Source: Acidimicrobiales bacterium (lineage in GTDB: Bacteria; Actinomycetota; Acidimicrobiia; Acidimicrobiales; UBA8592). Taken from it: a DNA stretch of 32,904 nucleotides. Below, in pieces: positions 9,182-18,717 of this stretch (positions within the stretch are counted from its first letter, which is position 1; the number at the start of each line of letters is the position of its first letter). The notes beneath the pieces are model-generated. The model worked only from the letters and a program-made list of their open reading frames with translations. It had not been told where the DNA came from and ran no database searches. The stretch lies in NCBI GenBank assembly GCA_029244605.1, contig JAQWQL010000056.1, forward strand, positions 1-32,904. The letters are read 5' to 3'. A program made the position numbers and the translations under genes.

Positions 9182-10087
9182 ATGGATATAAAGCGAGAAT
9201 GGCTTGAAAAGGACTATTACGCGACCCTTGGGGTATCTTCTGACGCATCTGATAAAGAAATCCAAAGCAGATACCGGAAATTAGCACGAGAACTACATCC
9301 TGATAAAAATCCCGGTGATCAGAAAGCAGAAGATAAATTTAAAGAAATTTCGACAGCATATGATGTTGTCGGAAACCCCGAAACCCGTAATCAATACGAT
9401 GATGTCCGTCGGATGGGGCCATCAGCTATGGGGGGATTTTCTTCCCAAGGAGCTGATTTCGGTAATCTAAATGACCTATTGGGTGGCATGTTCGGTGGAG
9501 CCGGAAACCCCTTTGGCGCAGCGGGAAATAATATCCCTAGGTCAGGACCTCACCACCAAGCTCAACTTCGGCTCAGCTTTGATGAAGCCATTGAAGGAAT
9601 TACCACTTCTGTTACGACCGGAGAAATAGATGGAGCATCTCATTCAGTTAAAATACGTATCCCTGCCGGTGTTGACGATGGAAAACGGATCAGAGTTAAG
9701 GGCAAGGGAGGAAAAGGAAGCAACGGGGGGCCTCCAGGCGACTTGATAGTCATCATCAGAGTTTCCCCGCATACGCTTTTCACCAGAGAAGGAAAAACGC
9801 TGAGCTTAGACCTTCCAGTTACATTTCCAGAAGCGACTCTTGGCGCCGATATTCAGATACCAACATACGGAGGAGATCCCGTCACATTGAGGCTTCCCCC
9901 AGGAACAGAATCTGGAAAAATGTTCCGAGTAAAAGAGAAGGGGATAACTGTCGGCGCTTCGAAAGGAGACCTTCTAGTAACTATCGAAATTGCAATTCCA
10001 AAAGAATTAAATGACCAACAGATCACATCTTTACAAGCATACGCACAAACCAATCCAGAGAACCCTCGAGAAGATTTAGGTAATTAA
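9182..10087 (+). CDS. dnaJ: DnaJ-family co-chaperone without CxxCxGxG zinc-finger repeats
   Basis: J-domain DYYATLGVSSDASDKEIQSRYRKLARELHPDKNPGD with HPD; G/F-rich linker; C-terminal substrate-binding domains. No cysteine-rich domain in the translation. Confidence 0.95.
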   Translation: MDIKREWLEKDYYATLGVSSDASDKEIQSRYRKLARELHPDKNPGDQKAEDKFKEISTAYDVVGNPETRNQYDDVRRMGPSAMGGFSSQGADFGNLNDLLGGMFGGAGNPFGAAGNNIPRSGPHHQAQLRLSFDEAIEGITTSVTTGEIDGASHSVKIRIPAGVDDGKRIRVKGKGGKGSNGGPPGDLIVIIRVSPHTLFTREGKTLSLDLPVTFPEATLGADIQIPTYGGDPVTLRLPPGTESGKMFRVKEKGITVGASKGDLLVTIEIAIPKELNDQQITSLQAYAQTNPENPREDLGN

Positions 10088-10101
10088 TAAAAAGAGAAAT
10101 A

Positions 10102-10377
10102 GTGAATCGTCGCTTTAGCTACTTTGTTATTTCTACTGTCGCGGAGATAACTGGCCTCCATCCGCAAACCTTAAGAATATATGAACGTAAAGGACTTCTC
10201 CTTCCGGATCGGACAAGCGGAGGAAGTAGAAGATACAGTCAAACCGATATTGATACGCTCACTCGAATACAAGAACTCCGAAAAGCAGGCCTCAATCTCG
10301 CAGGCATAAAAAAAGTTTTACTTCTTGAATCCGAGATTAAAGACCTCAAACAGCAGATCTCAGCCGTGCAACTCTGA
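10102..10377 (+). CDS. hspR: HspR-type MerR-family heat-shock repressor
   Basis: GTG start. YFVISTVAEITGLHPQTLRIYERKGLLLPDRTSGGSRRYSQTDIDTLTRIQEL...GLNLAGIKKVL is typical HspR, and it is located downstream of dnaKJ. Confidence 0.9.
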   Translation: MNRRFSYFVISTVAEITGLHPQTLRIYERKGLLLPDRTSGGSRRYSQTDIDTLTRIQELRKAGLNLAGIKKVLLLESEIKDLKQQISAVQL

Positions 10378-10445
10378 AGTTAGGCAAAGCACTAACTTAT
10401 CTTCCTTATCGCCGACGCCCCTATTTAACGATACTATGACTAGCC

Positions 10446-11213
10446 ATGGCCGATGGGTTGCTAGAAGTTCAGGAGATCACAATCCAATTTGGTGGTATTA
10501 CTGCGCTCGATGATCTCTCGTTCACTATCGAACCAAAGCAGATTTGCGGCCTCATAGGTCCGAATGGAGCTGGAAAGACGACATTATTCAATGTCATCGG
10601 TAGAATCTATGACCCGTCTCAAGGAGCCATCGTATTCGATGGGGAAGAGCTTCTCGGCCTTACCTCCCATGAAGTCTCACAAGCTGGTATTTCCCGAACT
10701 TTCCAAAATCTAGCCTTGTGGCCAAGAATGACCGTCGCTGAAAATGTTATGACCGGAGCGCATACCCAAGGAAAACAGAACTTTTTTTCAGCAATGACTC
10801 GCTTTGGACTCAAACAAGAAGAAAAAGACCTTCGCGATTCAGCTTATGCAGCCTTAGAGATATTGGATCTTCTAGAGCACGCTGAGAAACCTTGTGACGG
10901 ATTGCCATTTGGAACAATGAAAAGGATTGAACTAGCACGAGCCCTGGTGAACAATCCAAAACTTCTTCTTCTCGATGAGCCGGCAACTGGTCTAACTCAC
11001 TCGGAAGTAGCCGAATTATCAGAATTAATCATTTCAGTTAGAGAACAATTCAACTTAACAATTTTACTTGTGGAACATCACATGGGGATGGTCATGGGTA
11101 TGTCAGAAAAAGTAGTCGTCCTTGATTTTGGGTCGAAGATAGCCGAAGGGACACCATCAGAAATACAGAACAACCCCCTTGTTGTCTCCGCCTATCTTGG
11201 AGCACCGAAATGA
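10446..11213 (+). CDS. livG: Branched-chain amino acid/amide ABC transporter ATP-binding protein (LivG type)
   Basis: Walker A GPNGAGKTT, Walker B LLLLDEPATGL, and the LivG-type FGGITALDDLSFTIEPKQICGLIGPNGAGKTTLFNVIGR start. Confidence 0.92.
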   Translation: MADGLLEVQEITIQFGGITALDDLSFTIEPKQICGLIGPNGAGKTTLFNVIGRIYDPSQGAIVFDGEELLGLTSHEVSQAGISRTFQNLALWPRMTVAENVMTGAHTQGKQNFFSAMTRFGLKQEEKDLRDSAYAALEILDLLEHAEKPCDGLPFGTMKRIELARALVNNPKLLLLDEPATGLTHSEVAELSELIISVREQFNLTILLVEHHMGMVMGMSEKVVVLDFGSKIAEGTPSEIQNNPLVVSAYLGAPK

Positions 11214-11923
11214 CGACACCATTACTTCGTGTAGAAGACCTCAAGGCAAGATACGGCCCTGTTCAAGTACTTCACGGTATCGAATTCAACGTTTTCAAGA
11301 AAGAAATCGTTGTGGTTTTAGGGGCAAACGGAGCTGGGAAAACAACGACCCTCCGCTCCATTTCTGGGATGGTAGAAACTAGCGGGCTCATAGAATTTGA
11401 TGGCCAACCCACCAAGAAATTGAACCCTTCAGAAATTGTTCGCAGAGGTGTAGCCCATGTCCCACAAGGAAGAGGCACATTTCCAGAACTTACCGTTGAA
11501 GAGAACTTGAAAGTCGGCGCATTTATCCGAACTGATAAAGATATCAAAACTGACATCGAGGCTTGCTACTCCAGCTATCCGGTGCTCTATGAACGCAAAG
11601 CACAGACAGCTGGTTCGCTATCTGGTGGGGAACAGCAAATGCTCGCTGTTTCACGAGCGCTCATGTCACGCCCGCAACTCCTACTCATGGATGAACCGTC
11701 TTTAGGGCTCGCCCCACAGATAGTAGAAGACTTATTTACTCGATTTGTGACCATGAACCAAGATCACGGAACCACGATGCTGATAGTTGAACAAAATGCC
11801 CAATTAGCGCTAGATATCGCTAGTCGGGCGTATGTCCTTGAATCAGGGGAAGTCACGATAGAGGGTCGGGCAGAAGAACTTGTGAATGACGATGCTATTC
11901 GTAAAGCGTATTTGGGGACTTGA
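11210..11923 (+). CDS. livF: Branched-chain amino acid/amide ABC transporter ATP-binding protein (LivF type)
   Basis: Walker A GANGAGKTTTLRSISGM, signature LSGGEQQMLAVSRALMSRPQLLLMDEPSLGLAPQIV. 4-nt overlap with livG. Confidence 0.93.
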   Translation: MTTPLLRVEDLKARYGPVQVLHGIEFNVFKKEIVVVLGANGAGKTTTLRSISGMVETSGLIEFDGQPTKKLNPSEIVRRGVAHVPQGRGTFPELTVEENLKVGAFIRTDKDIKTDIEACYSSYPVLYERKAQTAGSLSGGEQQMLAVSRALMSRPQLLLMDEPSLGLAPQIVEDLFTRFVTMNQDHGTTMLIVEQNAQLALDIASRAYVLESGEVTIEGRAEELVNDDAIRKAYLGT

Positions 11924-11924
11924 T

Positions 11925-12815
11925 ATGGATCTACTTCTCCAAAGAATATTTGATGCGATAACCAACGGATCTACCTATGCCTTGATTGCCGTCGCGATGG
12001 TTCTTATCTTTAAAGCAACGACGCTTATTAACTTCGCGCAGGGCGAACAAGCAATGTTGGGAGCTTTCGCTGTTCTACAATTATGGAATTGGGGTATACC
12101 CATGTGGTGGGCGGTCATCATAGGAATGCTTTTTTCAGCTGCCCTAGCTGCTGGATTAGAACGAGCCTTTATACGAAAATTTGACCCTACGGATCACTTA
12201 CCTCTCGTCATTATTACATTGGGTCTCTTTTTAGTTATCAACGCCATCGCAGCAATCATTTGGCGTTTTGACCCTCAATCATTTCCCCAGCTTTTCCCAT
12301 CTGGTAACGCATTCACCTACAACAATGTCCGACTTTCGTGGTATTCCATTTTCGCTTTCGGCAGTTGCGTTCTTGTCCTACTCATCTTCCAAACACTCTT
12401 AACAAAGACAAAAGTCGGATTGGCGTTCCGTGCGGTATCTTCCAATTTGGAGTCAAGCAGGCTCAGCGGCATCAATATTGGTCCAACGCTCCAATTTGGC
12501 TGGGCGTTAGCTGCCGCCGCAGGAACCTTAGGCGCTTCAATTTATGCCGCAAACCCTGTTCTTCAAATAGAACCTTCAATGATGTTACGAGCTCTCATCT
12601 TTTCTGTCACGGCTGCCGCGCTCGGAGGATTAGATAGTTTATGGGGGGCATTAATAGGCGGTTTGACAATTGGGTTTGTCCAGAGTGTCGTCGTCCAATA
12701 CATCCCTTTTATACCCAATGAGATGAGCCTCTCAGCTGCAGTTGTGGTACTTCTAATTGTCCTTACGCTTCGCCCATCTGGAGTCCTTGGAACAAGAACT
12801 GTAGAGCGGGTCTAG
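11925..12815 (+). CDS. livH: Branched-chain amino acid ABC transporter permease (LivH type)
   Basis: TM protein LLLQRIFDAITNGSTYALIAVAMVLIFKATTLINFAQGEQAMLGAF is LivH-like. I prefer ATG 11925, just after livF, over track start 11886. Confidence 0.92.
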   Translation: MDLLLQRIFDAITNGSTYALIAVAMVLIFKATTLINFAQGEQAMLGAFAVLQLWNWGIPMWWAVIIGMLFSAALAAGLERAFIRKFDPTDHLPLVIITLGLFLVINAIAAIIWRFDPQSFPQLFPSGNAFTYNNVRLSWYSIFAFGSCVLVLLIFQTLLTKTKVGLAFRAVSSNLESSRLSGINIGPTLQFGWALAAAAGTLGASIYAANPVLQIEPSMMLRALIFSVTAAALGGLDSLWGALIGGLTIGFVQSVVVQYIPFIPNEMSLSAAVVVLLIVLTLRPSGVLGTRTVERV

Positions 12816-12822
12816 GAAAATT

Positions 12823-13965
12823 ATGCTGCAACGAGTACAAAGCACAAATGAGACTAGATCTGAACGAAACTACCAAGTAGCAAAATGGGCGTGCTTCGTT
12901 ATTTCACTTCTCTTGATAGCTTTCGCCTATGTCGACGTAGGAACAATTTCAATAGGGTCCAATAACTACAACCTGTCTCTTATTCGCCTAAACAAGGCGA
13001 TAGCGTACACGATTGCGATTCTCGGCCTTCAAGTCGTCATCGGATACACAGGGCAAATCGCCCTGGGGCAAAGTTTTTTCTTTGGAACAGGAGCATATAT
13101 TTCCGCTTGGCTGATCGCCGATCACTCCTGGCCGTTTCTCCTTACCCTTCTTATCGTCGTTCCTTCATGTTTTCTCCTAGGAATGGTCCTCGGACTCCCA
13201 GCCCTAAGGATTCGCGGCCTTTACCTTGCATTACTCACGTTTGGCCTTGCAGCTGTTTTCCCTTCAATTGTCAAACTTGACAAACTCTATAGCTACACCG
13301 GCGGAGCAGGTGGAAAACTCACAAGCAACTATAAATTTATCGCTCCAGCTTGGTTGCCTTTTGATGAGGTTGCTCAAGCACTGCAGAAAATACCGCTTCT
13401 TGGGGGTTTCTTTGGAGATGGCCCGCTCTCTACAAGAGAAGAGTCACGATTATGGAAATATATCCTTTTCTCTCTTATTGCAGGATTATGTTTCTGGCTG
13501 GTCCATAACCTGATTCATAGTCGTCCGGGACGAGCTATGAGGGCGATTCGTGATAATGAAACAAGCGCTGCTACCTCCGGAGTAAATCTCGCGATTACAA
13601 AAACTCTTTCATTTGGTGTCGCTTCGGCGCTCGGTGGCGTTGGGGGAGCTATCTATGTAGCTGAGGTTGGCATAGCTTCACCAGATGATTTCAGTTCCTT
13701 GGTCGCCATCTACTTGATTGTTGGACTTGTCGTAGGAGGTGTAGGTACTCTCCCAGGAGCCGTCGTGGGCGGACTCATATACGCGCTCGTCCCTGATTGG
13801 GCCTCTTCAACCCAATCCATTTCTTTTGTTCCCGAACGGTGGCTTCAAGGACCTACTGGCTCGCTTATCCTCGGGATTCTATTGATCGTCTTGACACTTT
13901 TCCTTCCAGGAGGGGTTGTCGCTGGCTGGAGAAGACTAAAAAGCAAAATGATAGCGAAACAATAA
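12823..13965 (+). CDS. livM: Branched-chain amino acid ABC transporter permease (LivM type)
   Basis: GYTGQIALGQSFFFGTGAYISA, LPALRIRGLYLALLTFGLA, and SRPGRAMRAIRDNETSAATSGVNLAITK are LivM-like. Confidence 0.92.
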   Translation: MLQRVQSTNETRSERNYQVAKWACFVISLLLIAFAYVDVGTISIGSNNYNLSLIRLNKAIAYTIAILGLQVVIGYTGQIALGQSFFFGTGAYISAWLIADHSWPFLLTLLIVVPSCFLLGMVLGLPALRIRGLYLALLTFGLAAVFPSIVKLDKLYSYTGGAGGKLTSNYKFIAPAWLPFDEVAQALQKIPLLGGFFGDGPLSTREESRLWKYILFSLIAGLCFWLVHNLIHSRPGRAMRAIRDNETSAATSGVNLAITKTLSFGVASALGGVGGAIYVAEVGIASPDDFSSLVAIYLIVGLVVGGVGTLPGAVVGGLIYALVPDWASSTQSISFVPERWLQGPTGSLILGILLIVLTLFLPGGVVAGWRRLKSKMIAKQ

Positions 13966-14070
13966 GCAGATACTTATCAAATCTCCAACAGATGCAGCGG
14001 AAATCGTCAAAAAACGTTGCACAAACTAGAAAAAATAACTATGTTCCTATTTAAGTTCGGGAGGGTCCAA

Positions 14071-15534
14071 ATGAGAAAAACAGTTCTTAATATTTTGTGT
14101 ATTATCGGCATACTCAGCCTTGTGGCAGCAGGATGTGGAAGCGATGATGGCGCGGGAGTACGATCAGTCGGCGATTCTGAATCTTCATCTTCGAGCTCAG
14201 CTTCTTCTTCGGACTCTAGTTCTGTTGCTAGTGAAACGACTTCAGAAACTGAAGAAGACTCATCACCCCCAACGAGCGGTCAGATTGAAATAGCAACCGG
14301 AACAGTGCTTGATCTTGATGAATGTCCAGATGACTGGGATCCATACGAAGGTGTCACCGATGACGGCCAGATCCGTATCGGAATCTCATTGCCACAGTCC
14401 GGTCAACTTGCGTCATTTGGGACTATCGCCGATGGAATGCAAATCTACTTCGATTTTGTAAACGACCAAGACCCCATCGGTGATTATGAACTCGTTATCG
14501 TAGCAAAAGATGACGGCTACGAAGCAGGCCGAACTGTAGCGAACGTGGAAGAGATGCTAGAAACAGAAAACATTCTTGGTTTCGCCGGCGTGATTGGAAC
14601 TCCAAACAACCTTGCGATAAGGCCAATTACCGACGAAGCATGTGTCCCACAACTATTGAACCTGTCCGGTTTTCCTCTATGGGGTGATCCGGCTAACTTC
14701 CCTTGGACAGTCGGGAATATTTTGAACTATGTCACAGAAACAGAAATTTGGTGTCAGCACATCGTCGCTGAGCTCGGACAAGGAGCAACGGTTGCTGCCC
14801 TGTTTATGAACAATGACTTTGGAAAGACCTACCAGCAAACGCTTCAAGGCTGTGAAGACCGAGGAGACATCGATCTGATAGCTGAAGAACTTCATGACCC
14901 TGCAGCCCCTGACGTGACCAATGAGATGACGACTCTTATCGCTTCAGGAGCCGATGTTTTTGTAGCTGGGACAACTGCAGCGTTCTGTCCCCAAACAGTC
15001 GGAACACTCGCAAGTGTCCCATCTTGGCGTCCAATGTTTTTCATGTCATACACTTGCAATAATCTTCCGGCGTATTTCATTCCAGTGCAAGATTTCGCAG
15101 AGACTCTTCAAAAAGAAGGCTCAGGGGTGCTGGTAGCGAACTACAGCAAAATATGTGGAGACCCACGGTATGAAAACGACCCTTCGATGGTTCTCACCAG
15201 AATGGTGCTAGAGGATTACAGCGACGTCACGTGTGAAGATGGTCAATACTCCGGTGGTATTTTCTTCGCCCAGATAGTCGTCGATATCCTCAGAGCAGCC
15301 CACGAGCTACCCGGCGGGGTCAACAGAGTGAATGTCATGGAAGCGACGTGGAATCTCATGGCCCTTAACGACAACCTTCTCGGAGGTAGAATCATTCTCG
15401 ACGGCACCAACGACGCATATGTTACCGAAGCCGCGCAAATACAACAAGTACAAGTTATTGACGGAAATCTCACATTTACACCCATATCAGAAATTATTGA
15501 CACAGAAGGGCAAGGAGGGTCATTTGGGGATTAA
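14071..15534 (+). CDS. livJ: Branched-chain amino acid/amide ABC transporter substrate-binding lipoprotein
   Basis: Signal peptide with lipobox (LSLVAAGC), Ser-rich linker, periplasmic-binding fold IRIGISLPQSGQLASFGTIADGMQIYFDFVN. Start chosen at ATG 14071, after the GGGAGGGTCC SD-like sequence. Confidence 0.9.
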   Translation: MRKTVLNILCIIGILSLVAAGCGSDDGAGVRSVGDSESSSSSSASSSDSSSVASETTSETEEDSSPPTSGQIEIATGTVLDLDECPDDWDPYEGVTDDGQIRIGISLPQSGQLASFGTIADGMQIYFDFVNDQDPIGDYELVIVAKDDGYEAGRTVANVEEMLETENILGFAGVIGTPNNLAIRPITDEACVPQLLNLSGFPLWGDPANFPWTVGNILNYVTETEIWCQHIVAELGQGATVAALFMNNDFGKTYQQTLQGCEDRGDIDLIAEELHDPAAPDVTNEMTTLIASGADVFVAGTTAAFCPQTVGTLASVPSWRPMFFMSYTCNNLPAYFIPVQDFAETLQKEGSGVLVANYSKICGDPRYENDPSMVLTRMVLEDYSDVTCEDGQYSGGIFFAQIVVDILRAAHELPGGVNRVNVMEATWNLMALNDNLLGGRIILDGTNDAYVTEAAQIQQVQVIDGNLTFTPISEIIDTEGQGGSFGD

Positions 15535-15549
15535 CCCCAAACATGACCC
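15517..15549 (+). terminator. Hairpin overlapping the substrate-binding-protein stop codon; possible terminator
   Basis: GGGTCATTTGGGG (15517-15529), loop ATTAA, CCCCAAACATGACCC (15535-15549): 13 bp of pairing with a 2-nt bulge. No strong T-tract follows. Confidence 0.45.
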
Positions 15550-15577
15550 AAATCAGATAATCTCCTCTGCGTCTGGG

Positions 15578-15596
15578 CATATTTTAGGAAAATATG
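15578..15596. promoter_or_regulatory. Perfect dyad CATATTTT-AGG-AAAATATG upstream of purA
   Basis: 8-bp perfect inverted arms, 3-nt spacer, in the liv-to-pur intergenic gap. Function inferred only from position. Confidence 0.35.
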
Positions 15597-15614
15597 TCTA
15601 CAGTGGGTAGGTAA

Positions 15615-16922
<1,308 letters not shown>

Positions 16923-16985
16923 AGCTACGCGACGAGCGCATGCCGGCAAAAATGCCCAACTCCAACAAAACAAAAAGAGAACACC

Positions 16986-18206
16986 ATGACTAAGGTCGTA
17001 ATCGTCGGATCGGGCGGGCGAGAACATGCGCTCGCTGATGTGATCGGCAGAGACGCAGACGTTCAGGTAACCCCAGGTAACGCTCTTATCCCCAATTCTG
17101 TTGCAACTTCTCCACTGGAAATAGAAGCCGACCTTTACGTCATTGGTCCTGAAGCTCCTCTTGTTGCAGGAATGGCCGACCAGCTACGAAACCAAGGAAA
17201 ACTTGTATTTGGCCCGGGGCCAGATGGAGCCCAACTGGAAGGTTCAAAAGCATGGATGAAAGACCTCGTTATGGAAGCAGGTGTACCAACCGCCCAGCAC
17301 GGAACCTTTACTGACCTAATCCAAGCACAAAGCTTCCTCGAGACCATGACAGCCCCATATGTGATTAAAACCGATGGACTTGCAGCAGGGAAAGGGGTAC
17401 TCGTAACCGACTCGATAGATGAGGCCCTAACAGCAGTAGAAGAATATCTCTCCGGCATCGCATTTGGAGGAGCTGGAGAAAAAATCGTTATTGAAGAAGG
17501 CCTCATCGGCCCAGAGATCTCAATACTTGCAATCACTGATGGAAAAAAAGCCGTTGCGCTTAGCCCCGCCCAAGACTTTAAACGCCTGCATAATAACGAC
17601 CACGGTCCCAATACAGGAGGGATGGGCGCCTATTCCCCAGTCCCAATCGCTACCCCCACCCTTGTAAACGATGTCCTCGACAATTTCATCCAACCAACAA
17701 TCAACACATTAAATGAACGAGGTATCGACTACCGAGGAGTGTTATATGCAGGACTCATGCTCACCAGCGAAGGCCCAAAACTCCTCGAATATAACGTCCG
17801 ATTCGGAGATCCTGAAGCCCAAGTAGTACTACCACGGTTCGAAACCAGCTTAACGAAACTCCTTATCGAAGCAGCGAGCGGAGACATAAAAGCAGAGCCA
17901 ACATTCACCTCCGATGCAATGGTCACAGTAGTCTGTTCGACTGAGGGATACCCAACAACCCCAAAAGTCGGTGACCCTATTACAGGAATAGAAGAGGCGA
18001 CCCACACGCATGGAATAGAAAACGTCTACGCCGCCGGTCTCGACCTCAATCAGAAAGAACAGCCAATCACTGCCGGAGGAAGAGTCCTCGCCGTAACTGG
18101 ACGAGGTAACACAATCCAAATAGCCCGCAAAAACGCTTATATAGGAGCTGATAAAATCCATTGGGACGGGCTACATAAAAGACAAGACATCGCAGAGGGT
18201 ATTTAA
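16986..18206 (+). CDS. purD: Phosphoribosylamine-glycine ligase
   Basis: MTKVVIVGSGGREHALA, APYVIKTDGLAAGKGVLV, AFGGAGEKIVIEEGLIGPEISILAITDG, LLEYNVRFGDPEAQVVLPR. Confidence 0.97.
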   Translation: MTKVVIVGSGGREHALADVIGRDADVQVTPGNALIPNSVATSPLEIEADLYVIGPEAPLVAGMADQLRNQGKLVFGPGPDGAQLEGSKAWMKDLVMEAGVPTAQHGTFTDLIQAQSFLETMTAPYVIKTDGLAAGKGVLVTDSIDEALTAVEEYLSGIAFGGAGEKIVIEEGLIGPEISILAITDGKKAVALSPAQDFKRLHNNDHGPNTGGMGAYSPVPIATPTLVNDVLDNFIQPTINTLNERGIDYRGVLYAGLMLTSEGPKLLEYNVRFGDPEAQVVLPRFETSLTKLLIEAASGDIKAEPTFTSDAMVTVVCSTEGYPTTPKVGDPITGIEEATHTHGIENVYAAGLDLNQKEQPITAGGRVLAVTGRGNTIQIARKNAYIGADKIHWDGLHKRQDIAEGI

Positions 18207-18267
18207 ATGACGCGTATTATGGGGATTAGCACCAGGTCATCAAACAACCTACGAAAAGGAACATGAT

Positions 18268-18717
18268 ATGAAAGTTGGAATCCTGATGGGTTCGACATCA
18301 GACGAATCCAAAATGCTTAAAGCAAAAGAAACACTTGAAGAATTTGGTATCGAATGCGACTGGCGAGTCCTATCCGCTCACCGTAACCCGCACCAAGTCG
18401 TTGAACTTGTAGCATCAGCTCGAGAAAACGGCTATGTGGCATTTATTTGCGGAGCTGGAATGGCAGCACACCTAGCAGGGGTAGTAGCAGCCCACACCAC
18501 ACTTCCCGTTGTCGGAGTTCCAATGTCAGGCGGAGCATTAAATGGTCAAGACGCACTTTATGCAACAGTACAAATGCCCAAAGGAGTTCCCGTCGCCACA
18601 GTCGCAATCGACGGATCTCAAAATGCAGCTCTGCTAGTCGTCCAAATGCTAGGAATTACCAACGAAACGCTTGCTGAGAAGCTAGCAGCCTACAAAGAAG
18701 AAATGGCAAAGAAGTGA
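18268..18717 (+). CDS. purE: 5-(carboxyamino)imidazole ribonucleotide mutase (class I PurE)
   Basis: VGILMGSTSDESKM, VLSAHRNP, GAGMAAHLAGVVAAHTTLPVVGVP, VQMPKGVPVATVAI. Confidence 0.96.
   Translation: MKVGILMGSTSDESKMLKAKETLEEFGIECDWRVLSAHRNPHQVVELVASARENGYVAFICGAGMAAHLAGVVAAHTTLPVVGVPMSGGALNGQDALYATVQMPKGVPVATVAIDGSQNAALLVVQMLGITNETLAEKLAAYKEEMAKK

Noticed and set aside
11886-11924. Extended LivH N-terminus in the ORF track
   Set aside because: The extra residues overlap livF and add a non-conserved segment; ATG 11925 fits operon spacing and LivH homology.
17135-17611. 158-aa minus-strand ORF antisense to purD
   Set aside because: Shadow ORF opposite purD; no independent evidence of coding.
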